In this document: piece after piece, positions 45,901 to 59,346 of the stretch
Position numbering within the stretch: the stretch's first letter is position 1
Layout of the letters: each line of letters begins with the position of its first letter
Source: Ceratodon purpureus
Lineage: Eukaryota; Streptophyta; Bryopsida; Pseudoditrichales; Ditrichaceae
DNA: 64,000 bases
Reading direction: 5' to 3'
Assembly: GCA_014871385.1 (NCBI GenBank)
Contig: CM026425.1
Span: forward strand, 5,358,496-5,422,495
Program-made: the position numbers and the translations under genes
Notes under the pieces: generated by a model
The model's input: the letters and a program-made list of their open reading frames with translations, nothing else
Databases searched by the model: none
What the model was told of the DNA's origin: nothing

Positions 45901-48900
45901 ATTTTTCTCAACATTAATCAATTTTATGTTTTGTTTCTCCTTCAGGAAACTTTAGTACTTAAAGAGAAACAACTTCAGAAGTTTTTCAAAACTGGCGATC
46001 ATGTTAAGGTCATAGCTGGCAATCACGAAGGGGCTACTGGCATGATTGTAAAGGTTCAAAACAGTGTCATCACTATTTTATCGGACACAACTCGAGAAGA
46101 CGTAAGTGCACCGATAATTTAATGTCAAGAATAGTCCTTTGATGCATGTCAACTTTTGAATAATTGCTCTTATCACCTGCCTGGACTTAGTATGTCTGCA
46201 TGTTAATACGACATTTCCTCTGTTCAGTGGGGTTTTCCTGGCAGCCGATTGGAAATTGTTGATGCTTACTGTAATTTTTTTGAAACGAGCTCGGAACTGA
46301 CTTTGATTTTTAGACATTCTAACTTCAGAGTTCTTTCCATACCGTGTTGCGGTGTTTGATTCGAGCTTTTCTTGAACTATACTAAAGCGATGGAACATTT
46401 TTGCAATTTCAGCTCCGTGTCTTCGCTCACAACATCGTCGAGAGTTCAGAAGTTACCTCAGGCATCACCAAGCTAGGGGATTACGAGTTGCATGATCTTG
46501 TTGCTCTTGAGTACGGCTTCAACCCTTGCCATGTGGACAGAAAGATATAATATGAGTTTGTGCAGTTCTGATTTCTGACAATGTAGTCTGTTCAGTAGAA
46601 TAGTAGCATATCACGGTGTTGCACTACTCTCATGTCTTGTTTATGGTGATTTGATTTTTTGTTTGTTATGGTTCATTTTTACTCAAGAGATACTGTGGCT
46701 TTCTTTTGCAGTCAATCGACCGTTGGTATCATCGTCCGAGTGGAGAAGGATTCTTTTCAAGTATGAGACATTTGGACTTTTTGTTTTTATCTCTTTCGGT
46801 TATGTCATCTTTGTTTGAACAGAATCTTGCTCAAAAATTCACCCAAGTGCATGCAGTTTTTTTAAGATTTTTCCTGTTCCGAACTAAGCGACTCATTCCT
46901 TTATCACCTATCTTGCAGATTCTGAAGGGCAATCCTGAAAGGACTGAATTAGTTACGGTGAAGCCAAGGGACATCCGCAGAAAGGTGTTCGATAAAAAAG
47001 TCAGTACGCAAGATCGTGACATGAATGTGGTTAGCATGAAGGATATAGTGCGGGTTCTTGATGGACACTATAAGGTAAATCATCAACTGCTTGCGTAGGC
47101 TTTACATATTCGATTCAAGTAAATTGATATGATTGTAATCACATGGTAATATGTTGAATATTATTTGTGATGGTGGAAACAAATGAAAGCAAAGGGCTGG
47201 TACAGCATAGCGCTGCTTTGTGGCAGGATTTTTTGAATAAATATTGTGTCTACGTTTACTTGCTTGATATCAAGTTGATCCCTATCATTTAGATTGTTCG
47301 TGGTGAACATGGTTCTGCAATGTTACTGAGTCTATATTTGATAACTATGTGCACAGGGCAAACAAGGGCCAGTTGAACATATTCACCGGGGGCTTCTGTT
47401 TATTCACGATCGACATCACTTAGAAAATGGTGGTTATTTATGTGTCAAAGCTCGTCAATGTTCGGCTTTGGGTGGCTCTCGAAATGGAGGCGATAGAGTA
47501 AGTTTGTGTACATTATTCTATCTGCAAGGTGACTTTACATAATACATATGATTTGGTTGTGGGGAATTCCTGTGTAAGATCGATGCTCACTATTGTCAGT
47601 TTGACATGCTCATATTAAATGTCATTGATAGGAAATTGGAGTGTTGTTATGTTTTGCATGGTGATTTATTAAACACCACAGTAAAGTGGATTTAATCTAA
47701 TTAATGGATGGTTGTTGCTGAATTCATTGCAGCGGAATGGAGGACCAGTGTCAAGTTTGAACACTTTAAGCCTTAATGGGAACGTTCTTCAGTCTCCACG
47801 AAGAGAGTTTCCCTATAATGCTCATGGTAAGAGTCTACTCTGTTGCTTAGCCATTGTCAACATCGGGTGAAATCCCTTCTGACATTTGATTGTAGTGTCA
47901 TCCTGTAGACGTGTTAGGTTTTATTAAAAAAAGTTATGGCCTGAGGTGCATATGGTCTTTGGCTATTATCGAGAAGATAAATGTTGGAATTGTCGCTTGG
48001 AACGGCTCTAAAAACTAATTCAAGAGATTGTCGTCTGACCAGACATCATCAAAAGTCATAAATAAATTGTTTAGTTACTTCAAAGTTCTTAAGAAGTATT
48101 TGCAAGTCATGCAGGTGGTGGAGGTGGACATGGAGGTGGACATGGTGGTGGCGGGCATGGAGGTGGTGGATATGGAGGGGGACGAGGAGGAGGAAGGAGA
48201 AGAGAAGATAGTATTGTGGGACGATCTGTGAAAATCCGATTGGGGCCTTTTAAAGGATATCGTGGTCGGGTTGTAGATGCGACTGACTCAACTGTACGAA
48301 TCGAGTTGGAGTCACAAATGAAAGTTGTTACAGGTTTGCTCTCCTTTGGACTCTGGTGCTTCATAATTATAATTAACCGATATCGGAGCTCCGGATATAT
48401 CTGTTTCTAGTGTTAAGATACTTGTGTGATCTTTAGAGAGGTTTGGAGGGAAATGTTTTAGTTTGGGTGATGGATGTTGTTCAAGTGACTGCATAATTTT
48501 TAAATGATTTGCATTACGTTAAATTTTTTATTTCCTTTTGATGTTCAGTGAGAAGAGAACAGTTGTCGGAACCTGGAGATTCGCAAACAGGGCTTTACAA
48601 CACTACTCCTCGGTGAGTTTTATGATGAAGTTGTCTGTCTTTCTTTGAGGCCTGCGATTCGTCACTCGCTACTTTGCTCTTGTCTTTGATTCTTCGAATA
48701 AGTTGATTACAATGTCCCTGTCTCCAAATTTTTCTTGTGGTGCTTGATCTGATCTATTATTGTAAATTGTAGGGAATCACCTCGTTATGGAGCTGGCAGC
48801 GAGACTCCCATGCATCCCTCCAGAACACCAATGCATCATCCAGCTTATATGACCCCCATGCGGGATCCCAATTTTGGTATTTACTCTTCACCATCTTGTT

Positions 48901-51139
48901 CTGTCATCCACAATTATACATTAATTGTTTGATACCAGAAAATTCATCTGTCAGAACTTCTGAGGTAATTCTGAATCTTGGAAATAAGTTGGGACTGTCA
49001 TCGATTTCATCTTAAACCATAGTTTTTTTGCATTTGTTGCAGCTACTCCTAGTCATGATGGAATGAGAACCCCGATGCGGGACAGAGCATGGAATCCTCA
49101 TACTCCTATGACTCCGCATAGGTATGTATACTTCTTAATTCCTATCCCCTCCTCTTTTTCCCAACTCAAAGTCGCGATCGCTGTCTCAGGTTGCACCTTT
49201 CGACAAAGCCACCGCTGATGCTTTAGCTATAAGAACTAAGGAAACGTGCATCAGTACTCTTAGTATCCTTTCCAATTCTCTTAGAATTCTACTTTTTTGT
49301 AGGTTTGAATCTGAATATATTGAGCGGTCATATGAGTGGTTGTAAATTGATCAACGAAGTGTAGTTTTAAAATTTGATAACACTTATACTTCTCATTTGT
49401 ATATTCATCCAGATCTTATGTGAATTATCTCGGGTTCATGTGAATAATCATATTATCCCGAACCGAGACCGTGTTGTGCTGAGTATAGTGCGAACAACTT
49501 CTGATTTCCCTGTGGATTTTGGGTCCCCTTTTGTTTGTGTGCAGGAGCAATGACTGGGACGATGCCAATCCTAGTACTTGGGATACGCATAACTCAACTC
49601 CACAGTATCAGGTGAAATGCCTTTCTTGAATTTTCATGAACGAAATTGATAGCACTCCTTATTGAGTTATTATTCCAGCCTTTTATCTCAGTCTCCTGAT
49701 ATTGGTGTTTTCCTGCTGGATTATCAAATTGCAGCCTGGTACTCCTGGTGGAAGGCCTTTCGAAGCGCCTACACCAGGAAATGCATGGTCTGCACCAACT
49801 CCTGGTGCTAGCTTTAGTGAAGCCGGCACTCCAACCGAAGCCCCTCAATCTTATGGTAGGCTCACTAATAACTTCTAATGAGAACGTTCGCCTTTCTGTT
49901 GCTTCTGGCGGTTGCTTGTCATAGTTGTGACTGTTAAGGTTCTTGATTTTGAATCCCAAACATACACCAAGCGTATCGATTTTCCTCTTTTATTCATTTT
50001 TAATTTGTTTACCAGTTGCACTTCTGCTTCTAACGAGTTCCTTGTCTTTCAGCTGCTCCAAGTCCTTATCTGCCTGGAACACCTGGAGGCCTTCCGATGA
50101 CACCTGGTGTTCCATCATACCTTCCAGGCACTCCTGGTGGACAACCTATGACACCTGGGACTGGAGGATTAGATCCTACTTCTCCTGCAATTGGTGAGGA
50201 TATTATCAATACTTGAGTTTGGACGTGCACCTACTTGCATCTTAGTGAAGTATATTCTAGTTTTTTATGTTAGTTAAGAGTCTTGTTCATTTTGAGGATC
50301 GAAGACCTGACTGCTTGGTTCGTTGGAAGTGTTATATTTCAACTGTTTGTTGTGTTGTTTCTTTTTTGTTACTGAAATTTGTTGCTTTTAATGTTTGCAG
50401 GTTCTGGAGGTGGCTATGATACTGAAGGTGGATGGGCTATGCCTGACATAGTGGTTACTATTAGGAAGCTTGGGGAAGAGCCTCAAACTGCAGTAATCCG
50501 CGAAGTTATGCTTGTGAGTGCCAATACCCTTCTCAAGTTACGGAATCATTATCAAATGTTTGCTTTTATAGGAGACCAAATTGGTCAAAATTCATCTGAG
50601 ATATTTTTGTGAGCAAACGAGTAATTGCATTAGTTGTAATATGCGGCCAATTTTTATTTGTTTTTCTTCGACAGCATATTTCAGCTCGTTCGCATGAAAA
50701 CCTTCTGTCAGAGGTTTGGTAGTTACTGCCTTGCAAGTCCTGCTCAATCCTTTTAAATGTCTTATTGAAAGTTAGCCAACCATTATTTGTCTATAGTGGC
50801 TGTCGTTGACAACTGCTCCGTTTGCAGATGTCTGAAAATGGGGTTTAATTCTCATTAGTTATTATGATCTTAATTTTCTTTTCGGTGTATCTACAGGATG
50901 GTTCTTGTAGGGTTGCATTGGGTCCTTCTGGTGACGGAGACATTCTGCTGGTCGGTCAAGCAGACATGGAGCTCGTTCTACCCAAGAAGACTGACAAGAT
51001 TAAGATTGTTTCCGGTGAACATCGTGGATGTACTGGGAAGCTTATGGGAATCGATGGGGCGGATGGCATTGTGAAATTGGACGACACCCTTGACATCAGA
51101 ATTTTAGACATGAGTAGCCTCAGCAAGATTTCTACTTAG
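42951..51139 (+). CDS. SPT5: Transcription elongation factor SPT5, 24 exons
   Basis: Exons: 42951-43094, 43335-43494, 43603-43739, 43871-43969, 44117-44272, 44435-44593, 44809-44892, 45152-45219, 45400-45751, 45946-46101, 46413-46510, 46712-46760, 46919-47074, 47357-47497, 47733-47826, 48115-48333, 48549-48612, 48773-48876, 49043-49121, 49545-49611, 49735-49855, 50053-50193, 50401-50513, 50897-51139. All phases agree; 1,067 residues, close to Arabidopsis SPT5. Order of parts: an acidic N-terminus, an NGN domain (from WMVKCN; binds SPT4), and KOW domains at FMKGDAVVVIEG, FKTGDHVKVIAGNHEGATG, VRVLDGHYKGKQGP, VKIRLGPFKGYRGRVV and IKIVSGEHRGCTGK. A C-terminal repeat region rich in TPMR/TPMH/TPGG occupies residues ~779-949 and is the expected kinase target. 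It acts with RNA polymerase II in the nucleus. Donors of exons 1 (gttcag) and 9 (gttggt) are weak but fixed by phase. Confidence 0.95.
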
Positions 51140-53539
51140 GCTTGTAGGATATTTGCGGAGGTGGTATATGCTGCTGTGCTGTAAATAGAATTATTTAGTC
51201 TCTCTTCGATTTTACATAACGCTCATCAATCGTCGTGAAATCAAAAGGTATGGCCCGTCTTTTATTCGCAGTACAGATTGGATAGAATCCCCTCTCAAGC
51301 GTAAGGCTCTGCATTAGCATATGGAACGCACTATTGAACTGGTGTTTCTTGGAGTATTTTAAACGTCTTTTTGACGACATTCTCAACTATATCCTCTGGG
51401 TTGGTATGCGCTCTTGCTGCCAGGAAATCTCCAAGCCTTCGATCCTTGGCTTGAAGATAAAGGATACGAGTACGGTAGAGGTGCCAATAAAGTACAGAAC
51501 CAATAACACGATGTTTAACCCCTAAATGTCAGAACGTGCCTTTGTGGCAAGCAGAATATGGTTTATTTTCGTAGTACTTGGAATGGATCTTGATTTTCTA
51601 TAGTTTTGAGTTCAACACAGATGCTGATATTTACATCCATGTTTATCTGCGTAATATATGCCAATTATGCAGCCATATGTCTAACATCTCCATGGAACAT
51701 TTAAGGATTAAGACTTCCATGAATCATTCATGATTTTTGAACTGTGTTAGTGACCTCTCTATCTACATAATAGTTTAACACTCTTTTTAGATGTGTGCTA
51801 ATGTTGATTTTCATCAGTACTTGATGTTTTGTTGATCTTTGAAAATTTGTGAGAAATCAATATAATCCCAAAATCTTATTTTTTTGTGATCACATTCTCT
51901 ATGATTGCTTAAACTTTGAGTATTTCTTCATACCTTTTAGTACCAATTAATGAATAGATGCTTATAGTGTTGCTATCTCAAGTGCATTTATAATACATTC
52001 TTCAGTAGGACCATATCCCTTCACTCTACATTCTTCAATAGGACAATTGTGTAATTTCATAAAATGGTGTTATGTTCCTTAGAGTCATGCATAAAATAGG
52101 AAATAAATTTATAGATGTATACATGATGGATCTTTATTGGAAATGTAAATAATTGTAATCTTTAATTAAAAATTGTAAAACCTTAAAAATTAATTAAAGC
52201 AAGTTAAAAATTTCTCATAAATTAGATATTTCATTTATTATCATTATATCTAACTATATTACCACAAAGCTAGTGTGGTGTTATGCAAATAATTTACAAG
52301 TGGTGATTTATTTGTTTGTGTTTCTGTTGTTTCTTCATATCTTATTGATTCATAAAAAATTTATTTACTTTTCCATGTATAACACCGATTACATTAAAAG
52401 TGTACATAGCTATGTACATTTCTTTGCAAGGATTATTTTTTAATATTTTAATAATATTATAGTACACTACGTATTTTTGGTCACATGATTTTATTATTCG
52501 ACACAATTCCAAATCAATGCAAATTATCAAAAACATCGAGCTTGATGTAATTTAACTAAACATCAAATTTGAATGGAAGTATATAACTTTTGGATGACAT
52601 CATGCATTTCTGCAAAAGTGGTAATTTTTTTTTTTTATTTAAGCTTGCAAGAACAAATCACATAAATGTGAAATTTCTAAGGTTTACCCTAAGTTAGGGA
52701 AGGCCACTGGTTTGTCAAGAATTCTTGCCAAAGACATAGTTTTTAGACGACACAAATAATGTGTCAAAGAAGATGTAAGATTAGTTAAAACATTACTTTA
52801 AGAGATTTATTTTTTAGAGGTGGAGTTTCTTATTTGGCCCACTTAAAGCGAGACATGAAAATCCACCTCCAAAGAACTCATTTTCCAAAAAGTGTTGCCA
52901 CCTATGCACTCATGTCATTCTATCATCTACCCACAAAGATCACCACCAATGTGTTCTTGGTTATAGTCTAAATATCCACCAATCAAGATTTGCACTTTTA
53001 GCCAATCACACTCGAAATTTTCCTTATGTTTTATAATGTTGGATTTCTCTTTTGTGGTATAGACGAGCCTTAAGATACAATGTTAATTCCTAAATGCCAA
53101 AAAGACCAATTTATGGTTGTCCCACTTCAGGGTCTGTCTAGACTATTTGTTTAGGTTTTTTTGAGAAATCCATGTAGAGTTTTAGGTTGTTTTTTCACGC
53201 TCAAAAGGAATTTTTGATTTGGACCTTAAGTGATTTTTAAAAATTAAACATCTTAAAGATATGTTTATTGTTTCAATACAAATTGGCAAGGTATCGGATA
53301 TGCCCACCACTACAATGACGAAACTGCAAAACAAACCATACATTGGGCGTGATTAGCTGCACAACAAGACCACAATGCCACAACCATTGTTGTTATGTAT
53401 CCGGCTTTCCAATATGCAGCACATGAATACGTTACAACTCAATCTGAAAGTAACGTACCTGGGAAGCTTTACAGTATGAACTTATCAAGCTTAGAGAAAG
53501 TTTCTACATTCAATTCCTAGTAGTGCAAAAAATGCTAAG
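51140..53539. other. AT-rich spacer between convergent SPT5 and NEMF
   Basis: It holds the 3' untranslated regions of both genes at its ends. The middle is AT-rich with no plausible gene, transposon ends or tandem repeat that I could see. Confidence 0.5.
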
Positions 53540-56500
53540 CTACTCCTTTTTGCTGCTAGCTTTTTTCCCTTTCTTCTGGGCTTCTTTTAGCTTAGTGGAA
53601 CCAGGCGCAGTAACTTTGACATTCCCTATCATGCATGCAACCATCTCAGGGTCGGTCATTGCTTTCATCAACTCTTTCTCTCGTGGAGAAACCTCTTGCA
53701 TGTGGCTGAACACATCCACTGCAAACTTGGCCGCTGCAAAATCCACCAACAATACATGTAAGAACAAGCCCATACAAACAAGAACAATGGTTTGGGACTG
53801 TGCTGGTACTGACGTACTGACCTTTTCCCTTCTTGGCATTGCCAGGAGTTAGCTTCACCCTATACTTGAAACCCTGCAGGGCTTGATAAGGTGCACACAC
53901 AGGCACCGCATATAGCAATACGTCATTCGCAGTTGGACATCCAGTAAGCGAATCCAGCTCTGTTAACTTCTCCCTTTCATCATCTCCCAATTCTTGGACG
54001 TTCTCCTCTGCCAGGAGTACTGCAATCTCCTTCTCGGCAGCCTTTGCTCGTGCCCTTCTGCTCATTCCCCCCTCCACTTTGCCCGACTCCCTCGTCTCCG
54101 AAGTAGGACCGTCTCTTACTTCGTGTGTTCCTGTTGAATCCTCCACATCCTCTGAAACACGACAAGAACAAGTACATGTGACTTACAAGCTCTTTGTCCT
54201 GACAACAGGAATGGACAAAAATTGCTTGCAGAAGATATCAGTCTCGGCAGCCTTGTGAATTTAACCTCATCTTATTAGTGCGTTGGTGAGGACTTTGTTT
54301 CAGTGCTAGTATTGTTGTACCTGTGAGTCCATATTTAGACTTACCAGTCGGTGTAGTGGCCTCAGCTTCACGACCATCAGCCACGTTTGTTTCGGGACAG
54401 TCTCGAGCAAGATGTCCACTTTTCTTGCATTTATAACACACCTTTGAGCCCAACGCAACTCCGTCTCCTGTAACATTGCAAGCTTTCGCTGATGAGCAAA
54501 TATACGAAATAGTAGACTATTCAGGTACTACAAAAAGCTCAAATTTAGTTAAGATCCGGAACCTTACAATATCTGCACAAACCTATAGTTAAGAGCACAA
54601 GGAAAGAAAGCACAATGTTTGAGAACACAAAACAGAAGTAGCACCTTCGTTGGTGCTAGTTTCAATGCCAGTTTTGGAATTGATGTTGGCGTCTTTCTTC
54701 TTGTTTTGTGATGATGCAGCTGCCTTCACGTCTTTTCTTCCCGCTGACTGTCAAAAGGTATCATTGTCAGGTCAAAACCTGCAGGAAGATTCTACATGTA
54801 CTTGCACTCGGAAACGATTTGGGTACAAAATACTTACAGCCAACAACGACATCCGCAGTTCTCGTTCATCTTCATCTTGTTCGGCATACTTTCCTTTGAT
54901 TTTCTTTAATTTTCCCTTCCGTCCTCGTCCAACTTTCTCGTCAGATGCTTTGTCATCTTTAGAACTTATTGAACTGGTTTTTGAATTTGTCTCTTCAGAT
55001 GGTTTTCGCTCTTCGTCTATATCCGCCTTACCCCCCTTCTTCGTTTTCCTCCGCTCAGCTTTCGACACATATGGTCTTTCTCTCTGAGGTGCTTTCGTAA
55101 CTGGCAAATCGTCTTCCACCTCCTGTGCTTGAGTGGGCAAAGAATCCAATCCATACTTACTTCCAGAGTCGGATCTCTTTGGCCCAGCCCTCAGCTCAAG
55201 TGCACGATCAAGTAAAGCATCCAGTTGTGACAATTCATCACTACTGTTTTCGCCAGAATTCATTTTCTCATCCTGGATCTCTCTCGAATCCACTTTCTCT
55301 TCCACCTCATCATCTGAGTGCTTCAAGTCATCACCTTCTTCCTCGTTTGCAGGTGTGTCTTGACCTTCCTCTTCATTTATGGCATTGAGTTCTGCCGTAT
55401 CAAAGACTTTGGATGAGGCCGTGGTGTTCGAAGTAACGAGGGTCAGTGTATCGTCATCATCTTCCCCTCGCGTCTCACCTTCACCAGGAGGCAGTAGTCC
55501 ATCTTCCCCGGTTACCTCTTTAGAACTGGGGACCTCCCCTTCTTCTCCTTCTCCCCGGACTCGCCTTTCATTCAAGTGTGCTGCTATGCTGCTATCATCA
55601 AGCCTAAATAACAAACCAAAACCCATAACAAGAGGGTTGGGAGGAAGAAAATTCTTCTTGCCCCTAACCATGAAACTACCTACTGTAAGGTACTCCCCAG
55701 TTGGTGCAGTCTTGCTCACTTGGTGAGCCTCAACCCACCACGCACTAGTCACAATCTTGCTATCCCACGCTTGACTCCTGCACACCTGAAGCAATTGGAA
55801 GCCACAGAGTATACTTCAGTATGGTTTGACTCTATAAAGGAAGCTTTTTCAATCGATGCGGAAATTTGCTTCATTACTTACCGTGTACATCCCAGCTTGG
55901 TTGATAGTAAGCGGTGGTATAGGATTCGCAGGACTGTGATTTTTAATTACAGTACTTGAAGCTCCATGTAAATCTGCATGCACATATCTTCCCACATAGC
56001 ACCGATACAGTGTCAGATACATCGCACACATTCTATATGGTGCATGATTTTTAAGATTTATTGTAAGTAGTGCTTTACTGCCATAATTCAATCGACACGA
56101 ATCAAGTGGAGAACATACAAGTCTCCTTTCTTCATGTAACGCTTCACAACGAGCTCGTTCTGTTGTGCATCTCGACCACTGATGATCAGGTAATTCTCGC
56201 TGCTCACAAACCAGTTGAACTTCTCAAACCAGTGTACTTTTCGCATGTGTGAAATTGCAGCAACGCTCTTTGCCTGATCCAAGGGTAACAAATGATCGTG
56301 AACAAAGACGTATGCCGAACTATACTAGCAATTAGTGTTCAACAAAAGTGCCGCTTCCAGATACAACACCATGAAGATGAGATAGTATTGTTAGTGGTTC
56401 CTCCTAACCGACCAAGAACTCTGGGCCACCCACATAGACATAATCTAAGGCAACTCGTACATGCATATATCTCATGATAGTACCTGAGCCAGTTGCTGAA

Positions 56501-59346
56501 GCGTCTTCTTTTCAGCAGCCTTGAACGCTTTTTCATGAGCTGCCTTTGTCTTATCTTGTTTGATAGCATGTTTCTTTTTCTGATCGAACCAGCGACGGGC
56601 ATTTGCATGGGCTGAAATTCCTATGTCTACTTCAACCTGCAGACACCAAATTATGTGTTTAATACACTTTTCCCTGTGGGACATTGGAAAAGACATTGTC
56701 ATACTCATAATCCACTCACCTTGTTAACTGGTTGGGTTTTTTCATCGTCATCCATATCGTCCAGGTTATTGCTCAAAAGCAAGGTGATCTGATTCTTGTC
56801 AAGCTGAAGACTGTGAATGAGGCCAGCCACAGGATTTCCAGCCTTCTTTTCTTCTTTGATCATGCGTGTAAGATCTTTCCAGTCCATTCCGCTTGCTAAA
56901 ATGGATCGCACAGCCAAAATAGCATTATCCACATCTTCCAAGTTGTACTCTATTAATTCCGCCATCCGCACTGTCTGATCAACTTCCTGCTTAAGTGCCT
57001 CCACACGTTGCGTCTGTACAAAGTAAAACATGCCAAACATTACTCTATGAGCAAGTGCTCTAAACCATAGGTGCAATTCATTAAAGCAAAAGCACGACTC
57101 ATACAGTAGCCAACGTATCTGACAGTAAGAACTACATAAACACCTGATCCGCACGGATTTTATCAAGCTTTGAGAAGGCAGAGTCTTCTTGAGCCTTTCG
57201 CTGCTGATCAGCCCTTTGCCCCTCAATTTTACTGAAAAACTCATCCAGAGCTGCATCATACGTTTCCATCTTCACGAGCTGTCGATCGTCAAATTGCTTC
57301 AAATGTAATGGTGAAAATTCATCATACACCTGCCACAACATCAACAAGCACCCTAAAAATGCTTTCAAGATTTATCACCCTTGCATCTACATGACTTGAA
57401 GGCAGCAGAATAAAGAATGACAAAAAATTCATGCATCCATAATATTGACCTTCTCATCCTCTTCCTGTTGTTCACCCTTGTTCTTTCCTATCTTCTTCTT
57501 CTGCATGTACACAAATCCCTCAGAAATTCGATCTCCATTCACCACACTCTGCAGCCAATCCTCGAATCTGGTTATAGCTGCCATCAAAGTAGAAATGTCC
57601 TCGTTGCTTATACTTAACACCCCATCAACCCCCACGGATACTTTCATTCCTGATTGTAGTCCTGAATCCAAAACGATGTGTTCACAAAGTGCGGGTCCGT
57701 ATCCAAGACTCCCTGCTAAGACAGACTTCAGCGTGCGTCCAGTGTCTTCCTTCTTGCCCCAGGGAGTTTTCACTTTCTTTTCTTTGGTAACCTTCTCTGC
57801 TTTACCTTTACCCTTCTTAACTTCTTCAGGTACTACTTCCTTTGCCTCTGCCATTTCTTCCACCTCTGCCGGTGCTTTTTGTTCCCTCATAGCAACCTCT
57901 AACTTCTCCCGAGAGAATCTCTCAAACAAACGGCAGGCATTGACAGGATACTCGTGCTTTGCCATCATCACTAACCCCTTATCTTCATCCCTGCGAGTAT
58001 ACCAATAAACCAAGAGTAAAAGCATGCACAAAGATAAACACTCTGGGCACAAACATAGCGTGCCTTCCTATATCCGTAGGTTTGTGAATCCTAATTTTCA
58101 GCTTATCAGCTACCTTGTGGCGTAGCACGTTACTCATAATATCAGGATACTTGCAAAAGACCCAGACAGAAAGTGCCAGCCACACCCCAGGTAGTGAAAC
58201 AAGTAAAGATAGATAAACAAAGTCCAACGTCTAGAAACAAACCTGTGTGTACGAAGTAAAGTGAGAACGTTATAGTCACCATCCGTTAACAATATATTTC
58301 CTTGTGCGTAAAGCTCCAGGATGATATGGTGAGTACCTTCGCCCATACCAAATTGCAAATCGATCACCTGAAACGTTCCAAGCGAACCATATTTTCTTAA
58401 GATACCAAGCAGGAGCACAACGAGTCCGAAACATCAATGTATGACGAACATACCCGATCGATGCCAAGTTGGCGAACATCTTCGAGTCGTCGAGTACGAA
58501 TGTGTTTCCGAAGTTTAAGTGTAAACCCTGACGGAGTTGCACTCTTGTCCCTGCCATGAATTAGCCCTTATTAATAAACAAGACGAGTCCCTCTTTCACG
58601 TGAGACAGATGAATTACAGCTCGGAGAAACTTAGGACCAAAGGCTCCTCTTAAGCATGAATCACTTTACAAAGTGATGAATAGCTATTATGATTCACCTG
58701 GCGAATTCAGTTGTGTGAAATCGAACACCACTTTCAAGGAGGAGCAAGGACTTCTCGCTTTCACCAGACTCCGTTACTCCACTACTCTTGGACAATTTGA
58801 TAACATAAGTCTGCACATACAGATTTGCAGCAGAAAAAATTATAACTCCGCAAAGCCCTCTCAGAAGTTAGAATCTAAACCCTAATCAGGATGAGTGTAA
58901 TATCCACCAGCTCCGATTTGAAAGATGGACAATGCTTCTCAACCTTCAAAGGTTTGCATTGAAAGTATAGATGCTGTGTGAAGGAACAGCCATTGCCTAA
59001 AACCAGCTCAAGCTTAGAACAATGATGCGAACTGACATCGTAGCAAGTCGGAATCATCTACGCTTATGAAATTCAACCAATTTCCCACTCGGAGAAGCTA
59101 TAATCGTGCTAACATCGTATACTGAGCTGAAAAGTAGACCGCTTCGCTCTACTGATCACCAGATTGCAAACCATTTACATCCCAGGCACGATTGCGATTG
59201 AAAACCAATTGAAAACAAAGAGGCAAATTCTTCGAGCTTACTTTTGGTGTCAAATCGTAAACATTTGCACAACGCATGCCGATTAGTCTCCGAAGACAGC
59301 GCACTTCGGCCGCCACATCGGCGGTGTTCATTCGAAGCTTCACCAT
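53540..59346 (-). CDS. NEMF: NEMF/Rqc2 ribosome quality-control factor, 15 exons
   Basis: Exons on the minus strand: 59346-59242, 58810-58698, 58550-58454, 58367-58243, 57990-57450, 57329-57144, 57013-56720, 56636-56484, 56273-56119, 55987-55882, 55785-54838, 54747-54645, 54467-54345, 54151-53822, 53733-53540. Phases agree; 1,190 residues. The NFACT-N domain includes the conserved Asp-Arg pair (LGIDR, residues 104-105) used in C-terminal tailing. A central coiled coil follows. The NFACT-R domain is marked by [17 protein letters not shown] and [18 protein letters not shown], then [20 protein letters not shown]. An acidic/Lys-rich region precedes a CCHC zinc knuckle (Cys986, Cys989, His994, Cys999). 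The NFACT-C domain ends in a Lys-rich tail. It binds stalled 60S subunits carrying peptidyl-tRNA and recruits the Listerin ligase. The zinc knuckle is a plant feature that human NEMF lacks, to my knowledge. Confidence 0.95.
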
